Below are positions 53,093-61,923 of a DNA stretch of 64,000 bases, one piece after another. The stretch is from Bacteroidota bacterium (GTDB taxonomy: Bacteria; Bacteroidota; Rhodothermia; JANXDC01), in contig JANXDC010000015.1 in the NCBI GenBank assembly GCA_025059945.1, forward strand, positions 120,053 to 184,052. The letters are read 5' to 3'. A program made the translations under genes and the position numbers. Within the stretch, counting starts at the first letter, position 1. Every line of letters begins with the position of its first letter. The notes below the pieces were generated by a model, which worked only from the letters and a program-made list of their open reading frames with translations, had not been told where the DNA came from and ran no database searches.

Positions 53093-54190
53093 TCAAACGG
53101 CCCTCTCCGAGAAGAGTTCCCCCTGAGAGGGTCTATGCAGGGTTTGCAGCAGTTTCTGCGTAGCCCGGGGAAGGGGGTAGCGGTCCAGCTCGTCGGGCCG
53201 AACCCATTGGCAGGGCTGCCCTTCGCGTCCGGTGGGGATGCCCTCTAGCAGGCGACAGCGAAAACCGTACAGCGTTATGCGGAAGTGGCTATAGCCGTGC
53301 GCTACGGGGCCAAATCGGGAGCCCACGGCGACCCGCACGCCGAGCTCCTCGGCCAGCTCGCGTTCGAGCGCCTCTTGCAGCGATTCGCCGCTCCGCACCT
53401 TGCCCCCGGGCAACTCCCAGAGCCCGCCCAGCATTTTGCCCTCGGGTCGACGGGCGAGCAGCCAACGTCCGGCCTCGTCTTCGATAAGCCCGACCACCAC
53501 GGTGTAATGGGGAACCCGGCGGGCCGGCCCCTTGACCGGGTAGGCCTCAACCTGATCTGCCGCATGGGCCTGGCAGAAGGCGCGAATCGGACACGCAGAA
53601 CAGACCGGCCGCCGAGGGCGGCATACCAGGGCGCCTAGCTCCATGAGGGCCTGATTCCAGTCCCCGGCCCGGCCCCGAGGCAAGAGCTCTTGCGCCAGCG
53701 CCTGTAGACGCCGACGCACAGCGGGGCGGTCTACGGGCTCCGCGATCGCGAACAGTCGGCTTAATACGCGCACCACGTTGCCGTCCAAGACCGCGTAGTC
53801 CCGCCCGTAGGCGATGCTGAGCACGGCCGCGGCCGTATACGGGCCCACCCCGGGCAGGGCGCGCAGCGCCTCCCAACTGTCCGGGATTCGGCCCCCGTAT
53901 CGGTGCAGCACCTCCTGAGCCGCCCGATGCAGATGGCGGGCCCTTGCGTAGTAGCCCAGCCCCTCCCAAGCTTTGAGCACCGCTTCTGGATCTGCGCAGG
54001 CCAGCGCCTCTAGCGTGGGAAAGCGCTCCAGGAAGCGCTCAAAGTAGGGCCGGGCCTGCTGGGTGCGGGTCTGCTGCAGCAAGATTTCGCTCACCCAGAC
54101 CCGGTAGGGATCGGGGTTATCCCGCCAGGGCAGCTGGCGGCGGTTTCGTTCAAACCAGGCCAGCAGCGCCTCTACGAGGGCGCGCCGCAT
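53093..54190 (-). CDS. mutY: Adenine DNA glycosylase MutY with intact Nudix box
   Basis: MutY removes adenine mispaired with 8-oxoguanine. The 365-residue product has SEILLQQTR with catalytic Glu35, the helix-hairpin-helix LPGVGPYTAAAVLSIAYG, catalytic Asp137 in LDGNVVRVLSRLF, and an iron-sulfur set Cys191-x6-Cys-x2-Cys-x5-Cys207. The C-terminal MutT-like domain has a full Nudix signature (residues 264-286, DNA 53333-53401: GKVRSGE then REL-EELG). The frame is open 40 codons upstream of ATG 54190 but unrelated there. Confidence 0.94.
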   Translation of the reverse strand: MRRALVEALLAWFERNRRQLPWRDNPDPYRVWVSEILLQQTRTQQARPYFERFLERFPTLEALACADPEAVLKAWEGLGYYARARHLHRAAQEVLHRYGGRIPDSWEALRALPGVGPYTAAAVLSIAYGRDYAVLDGNVVRVLSRLFAIAEPVDRPAVRRRLQALAQELLPRGRAGDWNQALMELGALVCRPRRPVCSACPIRAFCQAHAADQVEAYPVKGPARRVPHYTVVVGLIEDEAGRWLLARRPEGKMLGGLWELPGGKVRSGESLQEALERELAEELGVRVAVGSRFGPVAHGYSHFRITLYGFRCRLLEGIPTGREGQPCQWVRPDELDRYPLPRATQKLLQTLHRPSQGELFSERAV

Positions 54191-55643
54191 GGGCTCCGAA
54201 AGCGCCGGCACGGCTTTGAAGTTAGCCCTCCTTCGGGCCCTTTGCCAGGGGCTTCTGGGGCTGTGCGCATGTGCCGTTGGCTGGGGGCAGACGTTTTCCG
54301 AACACCGCATACGGGTGATCCTCGTTCAGGAGCGCGCGCCGGCCCTTGCGGATTCGGCGCGCCTGGGGCCGTTTCGGCCCCTTTTGGGCGCCTACTACGA
54401 GGAGGCGCTTCTGCAGTCGGCCCTGCGGGAGCTGCTGCGCCGGTATGCGGCCTCGGGATACCGGGCCCGGGTCTTTGTGGAGGCGCTCGAGCCTGGACCG
54501 GACTCCACCCTGTCTATCCGGATCGGCGTTGAGCCCGGACCCCTGCTGCGCGTGCAACAGGTTAGCTGGGAGGGCCTAAGCCGGCGGGAGCGCAAGCCGC
54601 TCGATTCGGCGCTCGATTCCCTGCTGGGCGCTCCCTTTACGGAGCGTTGGCGTGCGAATCTGCTTCGGCTGCTTGACGCGCATGGGTATGCGGCAAGCCC
54701 TCAGATCCGGCTTGCGCTCGATAGCGCCGACGTAAGGCTTCGGGTGCGCCCTAGGCGCGCCTCCGGTGGGCGCCTGGACGGATGGCTAGGATGGGGGACG
54801 ACCCAGGGGTGGATGGGACGGCTGGAGCTGGGGTTAGACGGCCTAGGAGGCGGGCCGCGGTCGGCTGCGCTATATCTGGAGCGCTGGGCGGGCATGCGCT
54901 TGCGCGCCAGCGCGCGCTACGAAGAACACAGCCTTTTGGGTTCGGATCTATTGGGCTACGCCGAGGCCCGTCTGGCGCAGCAGGATAGCAGCTGGCGCCG
55001 ATGGGAGCTGGAAGTCGGCCTGGGATACGAGGGGAAGCCCTATGGCGGGGGGCTGGTGGCGAGCTGGGGCGATCTAGGTGAGTCCTCGCCGGCGGGATTC
55101 TGGGAGCGGCGGGGATGGTGGGCCGGAGCCTGGGGCGTGTTCAACGCGCGGAATCGGACTCTGGTTCGGCTGCGAGGCCTAGTGGGGCGCTGGAGGGAAG
55201 CAAAGAGCCTCCTTTCCTGGCCGAGGGCGCTATTGGAGCTCTGGGCGCAGGCCCAAGGCCTCGAGTACGCCCCCTGGCGCCTGATCCTCAAGGGGGCTGC
55301 GGGCGGGATCTGGGGACGGGAGCTGCGGCCCGCCGAGCGCTTCGCCCTAGGGGGCGCGCGTTCGCTTCCCGGCTATCCGGAGGAGGCCTATCGAGCCGCG
55401 CGCTACGGATGGAGCCGGCTGGAGCTGCAGATCGCGTTAAGGCCAGAGGCTTACGCCTTTGGGCTCCTTCACGGTGTGCTGCTCGGGGAGGACCCAGCGG
55501 GCCCGGTGCGGCGCTTTGCCTCCTGGGGGGTGGGCCTTCTCTATCCGGCGGTTGGAGGGCAGCTGGAGCTGCTTTATGCTGTGGCCTGGGGGCGCAGCCC
55601 GGATCAGGGGTTTGTACACGTGGGCTACCGGCTTCGGTGGTGA
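54189..55643 (+). CDS. Omp85/BamA-like outer-membrane protein, small
   Basis: The 484-residue product starts with a signal-like segment (ALCQGLLGLCACAVGWGQ). Two POTRA-like repeats lie at about 55-180 (LLRVQQVSWEGLSRRERKPL), and a barrel with SLPGYPEEAYRAARYGWSRL near residue 400, which resembles the L-R-G-Y motif of Omp85 proteins. It is shorter than BamA (about 800), so TamA- or ShlB/FhaC-like roles are possible. The ATG at 54189 overlaps the mutY ATG; a TTG at 54216 would leave 25 bases between the genes and gives a better signal peptide. It overlaps the next, convergent gene by 19 bases. Confidence 0.8.
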   Translation: MGSESAGTALKLALLRALCQGLLGLCACAVGWGQTFSEHRIRVILVQERAPALADSARLGPFRPLLGAYYEEALLQSALRELLRRYAASGYRARVFVEALEPGPDSTLSIRIGVEPGPLLRVQQVSWEGLSRRERKPLDSALDSLLGAPFTERWRANLLRLLDAHGYAASPQIRLALDSADVRLRVRPRRASGGRLDGWLGWGTTQGWMGRLELGLDGLGGGPRSAALYLERWAGMRLRASARYEEHSLLGSDLLGYAEARLAQQDSSWRRWELEVGLGYEGKPYGGGLVASWGDLGESSPAGFWERRGWWAGAWGVFNARNRTLVRLRGLVGRWREAKSLLSWPRALLELWAQAQGLEYAPWRLILKGAAGGIWGRELRPAERFALGGARSLPGYPEEAYRAARYGWSRLELQIALRPEAYAFGLLHGVLLGEDPAGPVRRFASWGVGLLYPAVGGQLELLYAVAWGRSPDQGFVHVGYRLRW

Positions 55644-56371
55644 CGCCGGTATCTCCATATCGTCCACAGGGCTTCGAAGGCGTCTTTGAGGCCGATTTTC
55701 TTGCCCGCGGCGTAAAACCGGGGGCGGTAGGAGATCGGCACCTCCACGACCCGCCAACCCCCTTGGGCGATTTTGGCCGTAAGCTCCGGCTCCACGTTGA
55801 AGCGGTCCGATTCGATGGTAATCTGACGCAACACCTCGGCCCGGAAGACCTTGTAGCACGTCTCCATGTCCGTAAGCCGAAGGCCCGTAAGCCGATTCGA
55901 AACCCAAGTTAGCAGCCGGTTGCCCAGGTAATGCCACCAGGGCTCTCCCAGGGGGCGGCCGTAGTAGAAACGGGATCCGTAGACCACATCGGCCCATCCC
56001 TCCGCGATGGGGCGCACAAGCTTGGGGTACTCGGCCGGATCGTACTCCAGGTCGGCGTCCTGTACGATTACGACATCGCCTGTGACGAACCCGAAGCCGG
56101 TGCGCATCGCCGCCCCCTTGCCCCGGTTTTCCGGCTGCAAGATGACCCGAATGCGCGGATCCTGAGCCAGCCGCTCCAGCGTATAGCGGGTGCCATCGGT
56201 GGAGCCGTCATCGACGATGATGAGCTCTTTTTCAAGAGGCACCGCCAGTACGCGCCTGATCAGGGCTTCGATCGTGGGGTTTTCGTTGTAGACCGGAATC
56301 ACCACCGACAGCCGCAGCTTTTCAAGCGCCACGGGTCGGGCGGTCTGGGGTGTCGAGCGTGCCTCTACCAT
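55625..56371 (-). CDS. GT2-family glycosyltransferase (dolichol-phosphate mannosyltransferase-like)
   Basis: The 248-residue product has LSVVIPVYNENPTIEALIRR, LIIVDDGSTDGTRYTLERLA, ENRGKGAAMRTGF and DADLEYDPAEYPKLVRPI, as in GT2 enzymes that pass a sugar from a nucleotide donor to polyprenyl phosphate. There is no membrane segment, so it probably lies on the inner membrane. ATG 56371 is chosen; the frame is open upstream without homology. Acceptor and sugar are unknown. Confidence 0.87.
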   Translation of the reverse strand: MVEARSTPQTARPVALEKLRLSVVIPVYNENPTIEALIRRVLAVPLEKELIIVDDGSTDGTRYTLERLAQDPRIRVILQPENRGKGAAMRTGFGFVTGDVVIVQDADLEYDPAEYPKLVRPIAEGWADVVYGSRFYYGRPLGEPWWHYLGNRLLTWVSNRLTGLRLTDMETCYKVFRAEVLRQITIESDRFNVEPELTAKIAQGGWRVVEVPISYRPRFYAAGKKIGLKDAFEALWTIWRYRRHHRSR

Positions 56372-56454
56372 GAGTCCCGAAGCCCCCAGGCTGGCAAAGA
56401 AGCCGAAGAAGCTAAAACCGTACCGCTCCGGCCCGCGCTGCGCGCGGAGGCGCC

Positions 56455-57177
56455 CTACAGACCGGTCATGCGCAGCACGCGCTCGAAGTTCGCCTCCACT
56501 ACGGCCCAATCGATGCGCTTAAGGAAATCATCGATGTAGGCCCCTCGGTTGGTGCCGTAGTCCATGAAGAAGGCATGCTCGAACATGTCGAGTGCCAAAA
56601 TGGGACTCGCGTTCCAAATCGGGAACAGGTTCTGCGAGTCCCCGATGTAGTTGAAGAGCGTCTTCTTTTCGAAGTCGTAGGCCAGCCAGACCCAACCGCG
56701 CGCGGCGATGCCGGTCGCTTTCAGGTCCGCGGCCCAGGCCTCGAAGGAGCCGAAGTTCTTCTGAATCGCCTCCGCCAACCGGCCCCTGGGTGCGCCCCCG
56801 GATCCGCCCAGGATGTCGAAGTAGATCTCGTGGTTTTTCACCCCTCCGATGGCGAAAGTGAGCTCTACCTTCATGACCCGGATGTCGCTATAGGTGGCGT
56901 TGGCCTTGGCCGGGTCGCGGTCCAGTTGCGCGATTTTTTCCCACAGCTCGTTGGCCTTGTTGACGTAGCCGCGGTACAGCCGCATGTGCTCCTCTACGGC
57001 TCGCTCCGAAGGCCACTGGAATACGGCGGGTTTGAGCCGCCGGTAGTCTTTGGCCGTCCAGAGCGGCTCGGGGTTGGGCACCTCGGAACGATCCCAGGCG
57101 GATAGGGCCGCAGGGGAAACGGCCGCGGCGGTCACTCCCAGGGAGGCGGTCTGCAGAAAACGACGGCGGCTCGGCAT
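56455..57177 (-). CDS. Exported Fe/Mn superoxide dismutase (Tat signal)
   Basis: The 240-residue product starts with a twin-arginine signal, PSRRRFLQTASLGVTAAAV, so it should be exported folded with its metal. Metal ligands fit His64, His116 (KNHEIYF), Asp197 and His201 (LDMFEH). The usual HH pair after the first His is replaced by YR (HMRLYRGYV), as in a divergent family branch. Iron or manganese use cannot be told. ATG 57177 is preferred to a GTG at 57183 for its AGGAGG at five bases. GT2 lies downstream after 83 bases. Confidence 0.9.
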   Translation of the reverse strand: MPSRRRFLQTASLGVTAAAVSPAALSAWDRSEVPNPEPLWTAKDYRRLKPAVFQWPSERAVEEHMRLYRGYVNKANELWEKIAQLDRDPAKANATYSDIRVMKVELTFAIGGVKNHEIYFDILGGSGGAPRGRLAEAIQKNFGSFEAWAADLKATGIAARGWVWLAYDFEKKTLFNYIGDSQNLFPIWNASPILALDMFEHAFFMDYGTNRGAYIDDFLKRIDWAVVEANFERVLRMTGL

Positions 57178-57207
57178 GGGCACCTCCTGTGCGTTTGTCT
57201 AGCGGAT

Positions 57208-57215
57208 GTAATATA
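57208..57215 (-). promoter_or_regulatory. Putative sod promoter
   Basis: TATATTAC on the minus strand keeps the TAnnTT part of the Bacteroidota box and lies 30 bases upstream of the superoxide dismutase ATG. No -33 element is evident. Confidence 0.35.
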
Positions 57216-57270
57216 CAAAGCTCTGCTCTGTGAGGGACTCATTTGGGTCGCATTTGGTCGCGGGATCTTC

Positions 57271-57278
57271 TAACTTCG
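57271..57278 (+). promoter_or_regulatory. Putative ahcY promoter
   Basis: TAACTTCG differs at one base from TAnnTTTG and lies 30 bases before the ahcY ATG. The nearest TTTG (57253-57256) is only 14 bases upstream. Confidence 0.35.
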
Positions 57279-57308
57279 CCCGCAGAGGCCACGTAAAGGG
57301 AGAGCGCT

Positions 57309-58586
57309 ATGGACCACAAGCCCGGGCAGTACAAAGTGCGGAATCTAGCTCTGGCTGAAGAGGGGCGCAAGCAGATCGCATGGGCGGAAAGCCGCATGCC
57401 TGTTCTTATGGCGCTTCGAGAGCAATACGGGCGCACGCAGCCCTTGAAAGGCTACCGCATCGCCGGCTGTTTGCACGTGACCAAGGAGACCGCCGTGCTG
57501 ATCAGGACCTTACGCGCCGCGGGGGCGGAGGTGGCCTGGTCGGGATGTAACCCGCTTTCCACGGACGACGCCGTGGCGGCCGCCTTGGCCGCCGAGGGGG
57601 TGAAGATTTTTGCCTGGTACGATCAGACGGTCGAGGAGTTTTACTGGTGCATCGAGCAGACCCTGCAAATCGAACCCCACCTCACCTTAGATGACGGGGC
57701 CGATCTCATCTTCACTGTGCACAGCCGCTATCCGGAGCTGGCGGAGCGGATCCTCGGAGGCACTGAGGAGACGACTACGGGTGTCAAGCGGCTGCGTGCT
57801 ATGGCTGAGGACGGCAAGCTGCGCTACCCTGTCATTGCCGTGAACGACGCCGAGACGAAATGGGATTTCGACAACGTTTATGGTACGGGTCAGAGCTCAC
57901 TAGACGGTATTCTGCGCGCCACGGGGATTTTGCTAGCGGGCAAACGCTTCGTGGTGGCCGGTTACGGGCACTGCGGCCGCGGTGTGGCGATGCGGGCCCG
58001 CGGCATGGGGGCGCAGGTGATCGTAACGGAAGTCCGACCCACGGCCGCGCTCAAAGCCGTGCTGGAGGGCTTTCAGGTCATGCCCATGGACGAGGCGGCC
58101 GAAGTGGGAGACGTTTTCATCACGGCCACGGGCATGCGCGATGTGATCGTCGGGCGTCACTTTCGCAAAATGCGAGACGGGGCCATCGTGTGCAACACGG
58201 GCCACTACGACTGCGAGATCAACCTGCGTGAACTAGAGGCCTTGGCCGTCTCGAAGCGGCAGATCCGTCCCCACACCGAGGAGTACACCCTCGAAGACGG
58301 CCGGCGCGTTTACCTGCTGGCCCAGGGCCGGCTGGTGAACTTGGTCGCGGCCGAGGGGCATCCGCCGGAGGTTATGGACATGAGCTTCGCCAACCAGTTT
58401 TTGTCCCACCTTCGCCTAGTGGAGCTGCACCGACGCGGGGGGCGCCTGGAGGGCCAGGTCTACACGATTCCCGAGGAGCAGGATCAGGAGATCGCCCGGC
58501 TCAAGCTGCAGACTATGGGCATCCGCATCGATAGCTTGACGCCGGAGCAGGAGGCCTACGTCACGGATTACTCGACGGGCACTTAA
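57309..58586 (+). CDS. ahcY: Adenosylhomocysteinase
   Basis: AhcY splits S-adenosylhomocysteine into adenosine and homocysteine. The 425-residue product has GCLHVTKETAVLIRTLRAAG, SGCNPLSTDDAVAAALA, NDAETKWDFDNVYGTGQS and the NAD-binding VVAGYGHCGRGVAMRARGMG. It lacks the ~40-residue insertion of the longer bacterial and animal form and is thus of the shorter type found in archaea, Thermotoga and others. It is a single gene, closed by a strong terminator. ATG 57309. Confidence 0.96.
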   Translation: MDHKPGQYKVRNLALAEEGRKQIAWAESRMPVLMALREQYGRTQPLKGYRIAGCLHVTKETAVLIRTLRAAGAEVAWSGCNPLSTDDAVAAALAAEGVKIFAWYDQTVEEFYWCIEQTLQIEPHLTLDDGADLIFTVHSRYPELAERILGGTEETTTGVKRLRAMAEDGKLRYPVIAVNDAETKWDFDNVYGTGQSSLDGILRATGILLAGKRFVVAGYGHCGRGVAMRARGMGAQVIVTEVRPTAALKAVLEGFQVMPMDEAAEVGDVFITATGMRDVIVGRHFRKMRDGAIVCNTGHYDCEINLRELEALAVSKRQIRPHTEEYTLEDGRRVYLLAQGRLVNLVAAEGHPPEVMDMSFANQFLSHLRLVELHRRGGRLEGQVYTIPEEQDQEIARLKLQTMGIRIDSLTPEQEAYVTDYSTGT

Positions 58587-58604
58587 GTTGTCCTCTACAA
58601 AAAA

Positions 58605-58631
58605 GCCCCGCCTCGAGAGGCGGGGCTTTTT
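58605..58631. terminator. Bidirectional terminator between ahcY and csp
   Basis: GCCCCGCCT (58605-58613) pairs with AGGCGGGGC (58618-58626) around CGAG, with six A before and five T after. It can stop transcription of ahcY (+) and of csp (-). Confidence 0.95.
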
Positions 58632-58643
58632 GCGTTGATCGGG

Positions 58644-58850
58644 TTAGAGTTTCTGCACGTTCTGCGCCGAGGGACCCTTGGGGCCCTGTACGATCTCAAA
58701 GCGCACCCGGTCGTTTTCCCGGAGCGTGCGGAACCCTCCGTTGGACCGAATTTGGGAGTAGTGTACGAAGACATCCTTACCCCCGTCGTCGGGCTGGATA
58801 AATCCAAACCCCTTCTGCTCGTTGAACCACTTGACGGTGCCTTGCGCCAT
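58644..58850 (-). CDS. csp: Cold-shock protein (CspA family)
   Basis: This is a 68-residue OB-fold RNA/DNA chaperone with the RNA-binding motifs [11 protein letters not shown] and [12 protein letters not shown] 58850 is chosen over an upstream reading because AAGGAG precedes it at seven bases and the start [14 protein letters not shown] is typical. A long leader upstream (58851-59020) contains hairpins, as in cold-regulated csp mRNAs. Confidence 0.95.
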   Translation of the reverse strand: MAQGTVKWFNEQKGFGFIQPDDGGKDVFVHYSQIRSNGGFRTLRENDRVRFEIVQGPKGPSAQNVQKL

Positions 58851-59020
58851 AAGGCGGCTCCTTTGTTTAGGTGTGCTACTGCTTTGAGAGAACCTACTTC
58901 CGTACTGCCCGGGCGACGAGGTCACTGCAGAAGGGATCCCTACGGCCCAACCGTTGAGGTGTAACTTCTACTGTCGACTCGTCAGTTCCCCACTGACGGA
59001 AGGATTTGCCGAAGCAAATC
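58851..59020 (-). ncRNA. Structured 5' leader of the csp mRNA (putative thermosensor)
   Basis: If transcription starts just downstream of the box at 59028-59035, the leader is about 170 bases. At its 5' end is GATTTGC-TTCG-GCAAATC (59003-59020), a perfect seven-pair stem with the very stable UUCG tetraloop. Next comes CGTCAGT-GGGGA-ACTGACG (58980-58998). An alternative stem GCCGA/TCGGC (59008-59023) excludes the first. Long leaders are known to control cspA expression in other bacteria; a thermosensor role here is inference. Confidence 0.45.
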
Positions 59021-59027
59021 GGCACGA

Positions 59028-59057
59028 GCAAGATACGAAGACGAAGCCGAAAAGCAA
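59028..59057 (-). promoter_or_regulatory. Putative csp promoter
   Basis: On the minus strand TTG (59055-59057), a 19-base spacer and TATCTTGC (59028-59035) form a Bacteroidota-like promoter that would give the ~170-base csp leader. Confidence 0.45.
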
Positions 59058-59110
59058 GGGGTGCGGCGACATCTTGCGGAAAATTTTCAGAGCCCGCCAC
59101 GAAGGCGGCC

Positions 59111-59779
59111 CTAGCCCCGTAGCGCGGCCGTGAGCACGGGCAGCCGGTTCCAGGCTAGCCCCGTATAGTATCCCACCCAGCAGGCCAGATAGCCCCAAGC
59201 TAGCCCCGCGATCACATCCAGCACCCCGTGTTGTTTGGTGTAAAGCGTGCTCAACGCGATGAGCCCAACCGCGACCCCGCTCACAAGCCGACGCCCCCAA
59301 CCCCCGCGCAGGGTGAAAAACCAACTCACCACGGTTACGCTAGCCACATGCAGGCTGGGCAGCGCATGCGTGGGGGGATCGGTGCTGTAGATGCGCTCGA
59401 TAAGCCACAGATGCGGATCCGTCTGAAGCTCCGCAAGGACGGGCCGAGGCATGTAGGTGGGGAAAAAATAGTGGATCACCCAGGCCCCGAACTGCATAAA
59501 GAGGGCTGCAAACAGAAGCCGGCGAACCTGGATCCAATCTTGGCGGTGCTCATAGAGGTACCAGCCGGCCGCCCCAAACAGATACAGAAGCCACAACACC
59601 AGGTACACCCACGCCCACAGGGGGACGAACGGGATCAAACGGTCCAGCCAGGTTTCGACGTTAAGCGGCGTTCGGGGGTTGGGCAGGCGTTTGATGAGAA
59701 AATCCCCCGCATACAAGAGGATACCCGTTATCCAGACAAGCCAAGGTCGAACGCGCGCGATCAGCGGGTGTGCGGCCAT
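59111..59779 (-). CDS. PAP2-superfamily membrane phosphatase
   Basis: The 222-residue product has about five or six membrane segments and the PAP2 motifs THALPSLHVASVTVVSW (with PSLH) and TLYTKQHGVLDVIAGLAWG (His...Asp). Members hydrolyse lipid phosphates (undecaprenyl or phosphatidate) or form inositol lipids (Aur1-like). The KxxxxxxRP first motif is not clear, though MPRP occurs before the second motif. A box TACCTTTC (59814-59821) upstream may be its promoter. Confidence 0.8.
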   Translation of the reverse strand: MAAHPLIARVRPWLVWITGILLYAGDFLIKRLPNPRTPLNVETWLDRLIPFVPLWAWVYLVLWLLYLFGAAGWYLYEHRQDWIQVRRLLFAALFMQFGAWVIHYFFPTYMPRPVLAELQTDPHLWLIERIYSTDPPTHALPSLHVASVTVVSWFFTLRGGWGRRLVSGVAVGLIALSTLYTKQHGVLDVIAGLAWGYLACWVGYYTGLAWNRLPVLTAALRG

Positions 59780-59813
59780 TCTCTGGTGTTCTTAGCGCCT
59801 CGCGAAAAGCGAC

Positions 59814-59821
59814 GAAAGGTA
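59814..59821 (-). promoter_or_regulatory. Putative promoter of the PAP2 gene
   Basis: TACCTTTC is one mismatch from TAnnTTTG, 34 bases upstream of the PAP2 ATG at 59779. Confidence 0.35.
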
Positions 59822-59859
59822 CGATTTCTCGCTCCGTCTGGTTCCCGGCGCTGTTCCCC

Positions 59860-61185
59860 TTAGCCGATGAGCGCGCCTGCGATAGTGGCCGTCATCATGT
59901 TGGCCAGGGTGCCGGCCAGCACGGCGCGCAGCCCCAGTTGCGCCAGCTCCGAGGCGCGATCGGGGATCAGGGGTCCGATGCCGCCAAGCTGAATGGCGAT
60001 GGAGCTGAAGTTGGCAAATCCGCAGAGCGCGAAGGTGCTCATTACGATGCTCTTTTCGGCAAGCTGGCCGGTCTGGATCGCGTCGGCCAATCCCAGGTAG
60101 GCCACGAACTCGTTAAGAACGATTTTCGTGCCCAGAAGCGAGCCGAACTGCATGGCGTCGGCCCAGGGAACGCCAATAAGCCATCCGATCGGAGCCAAGA
60201 TCCAGCCTAACAGGCGCTGCAGGGAAAGCTCCAGGCCCACTAGCCCTCCAGCCCATTCTAGGGCGTAGTTGAGGAGCGCGATCAGGGCGATGAAGGCGAT
60301 GAGCATAGCCCCCACGTTGGCCGCAAGTTTAAGGCCATCTGAGGCCCCTCGGGCCGCGGCGTCGATCAGGTTTTGGCTGGTGCGCTCCACTTGCGCCCGG
60401 ACGATTCCGGCCGTCTCCGGTGTGCTCGTCTCCGGGATCAGGATTTTGGCCAGCACGAGCGCAGCCGGGGCCGCCATGACGCTGGCGCCCAGCAGTTGTT
60501 CGGCGAACAGGAGCCGAGCCGCCTCCAGACCCAGCCCCCGAGCCCGCGCAAAGGAGTCGCCCAGCATTTGGATGTAGGCCGCCATCACGCCCCCGGCGAT
60601 CGTGGCCATACCGCCGGTCATGACGGCCAAGAGCTCCGAGCGGGTCATGCCTTTCAGATACGGCCGGATCACAAGCGGGGCCTCGGTTTGGCCTACGAAG
60701 ATGTTGGCCGTCACCGACAGCGACTCCGCACCGCTTGTGCCCATTAGACGCGTCATCACCCAAGCCATGGCCTGTACCAGGCGCTGCATCAGGCCCAGAT
60801 GGTAGAGCACGGACATGAGCGCGCTAAAAAAGATGATCGTGGGCAGCACCTGAAAGGCGAAAAAAGCCCCCATGCTGCCCTCTTGGCCTGGGCTTAAGGC
60901 CAAGTTGCCGAACAAAAACCGAGCGCCCTCGGTGGTAAAGCGCAAAATGAGCACAAAAAACGAGCTGACCCATGAAAAGAAGGCCTTGGGCCAACCCAGC
61001 GGGGCGAACAGATGGCCCAGATCGTCCCCTTTGAGGATAAACACGGCCAGTAGGAGCTGCAGCAACAACCCCACGCCCACCAGACGCCAGCTGATCCGCC
61101 CCCGATCCGAAGAAAGGGCCCAGGCGATGGCCAAGATCACGCTCAACCCCAATAGGCCTCGTAAGACGTTCCACACAGCCTCCAT
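59860..61185 (-). CDS. Concentrative nucleoside transporter (CNT/NupC family)
   Basis: This is a proton- or sodium-coupled importer of nucleosides. The 441-residue membrane protein shows [53 protein letters not shown] [20 protein letters not shown] and [20 protein letters not shown], all CNT signatures. ATG 61185 has GGAG at seven bases. It lies 58 bases after tdk on the same strand, and a nucleoside importer with thymidine kinase makes a plausible salvage pair. Confidence 0.92.
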   Translation of the reverse strand: MEAVWNVLRGLLGLSVILAIAWALSSDRGRISWRLVGVGLLLQLLLAVFILKGDDLGHLFAPLGWPKAFFSWVSSFFVLILRFTTEGARFLFGNLALSPGQEGSMGAFFAFQVLPTIIFFSALMSVLYHLGLMQRLVQAMAWVMTRLMGTSGAESLSVTANIFVGQTEAPLVIRPYLKGMTRSELLAVMTGGMATIAGGVMAAYIQMLGDSFARARGLGLEAARLLFAEQLLGASVMAAPAALVLAKILIPETSTPETAGIVRAQVERTSQNLIDAAARGASDGLKLAANVGAMLIAFIALIALLNYALEWAGGLVGLELSLQRLLGWILAPIGWLIGVPWADAMQFGSLLGTKIVLNEFVAYLGLADAIQTGQLAEKSIVMSTFALCGFANFSSIAIQLGGIGPLIPDRASELAQLGLRAVLAGTLANMMTATIAGALIG

Positions 61186-61243
61186 AAGCACTCTCCTGCG
61201 CTTTGCGGTGGCCCCGGAGCCCGAAGCGAACGGCTATGGAGGA

Positions 61244-61813
61244 TCAGGGCTCCGGTGGTTCAAAACAACGCCGGCAACGCGGCTCGTATAGGTCCCCCGC
61301 CCCTACAAGCACCCGGTCCTCGTGGACTACCAGACGTTGCGAGTATTGAGCCGGAGCTCCGCACCGGACGCAGATCGCGTGCAGTTTGGTGATGTACTCC
61401 GCAATAGCCAGAAGCTGGGGGATGGGCTCAAAGGGTTGTCCCCGGTAGTCCATGTCCAAGCCCGCTACGATGACGCGCTTGCCCTGTTGGGCCAGCTTGT
61501 GGCAGACGGAGACGAGTTCAGGCCCGAAAAACTGCGCCTCGTCGATGCCCACGACCTGCGCCCGAGCGGCCAAGAGCAAGATCTCTTCGGCCGAGTCTAC
61601 CGCTGTGGAGGGCAGCGCCTGTTCGCTGTGCGAGACCACCGCGCAGGTCTCGTATCGGGTGTCCAGGCGAGGTTTAAAGATTTCCACCCGCTGCCGGGCA
61701 ATTTGGGCGCGCTTCAGACGCCGAATGAGCTCCTCGGTTTTGCCGCTGAACATCCCGCCGCAAATCACCTCAATCCACCCCGTAGCGGGCTGGCCGTGAA
61801 TGTGCGGTTCCAT
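61244..61813 (-). CDS. tdk: Thymidine kinase
   Basis: Tdk phosphorylates thymidine and deoxyuridine. The 189-residue product has the P-loop [26 protein letters not shown] with catalytic Glu, [13 protein letters not shown], and a zinc site of two CxxC pairs (CVRCG and CRRC). The ATG at 61813 is preferred to an upstream one at 61858. It heads a tdk - nucleoside transporter run. Confidence 0.95.
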   Translation of the reverse strand: MEPHIHGQPATGWIEVICGGMFSGKTEELIRRLKRAQIARQRVEIFKPRLDTRYETCAVVSHSEQALPSTAVDSAEEILLLAARAQVVGIDEAQFFGPELVSVCHKLAQQGKRVIVAGLDMDYRGQPFEPIPQLLAIAEYITKLHAICVRCGAPAQYSQRLVVHEDRVLVGAGDLYEPRCRRCFEPPEP

Positions 61814-61842
61814 GTGCGCGCCTTTGTCTGCAACCGGGCGCC

Positions 61843-61850
61843 GCAATATA
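61843..61850 (-). promoter_or_regulatory. Putative tdk promoter
   Basis: TATATTGC on the minus strand (TAnnTTGC, as seen for csp and tyrS) lies 29 bases upstream of the tdk ATG at 61813. Confidence 0.4.
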
Positions 61851-61923
61851 CGGAGCATGGCCGCATAAATTGATTTTCGCGCGTCTTTCGAAAAAAGGAC
61901 CCGTGCTGTATCATAACCCTACT

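Noticed and set aside
58894..59100. 68-codon minus-strand frame upstream of csp
   Set aside because: It has no ribosome binding site or homology that I can see and lies across the putative csp leader, which better explains the region.
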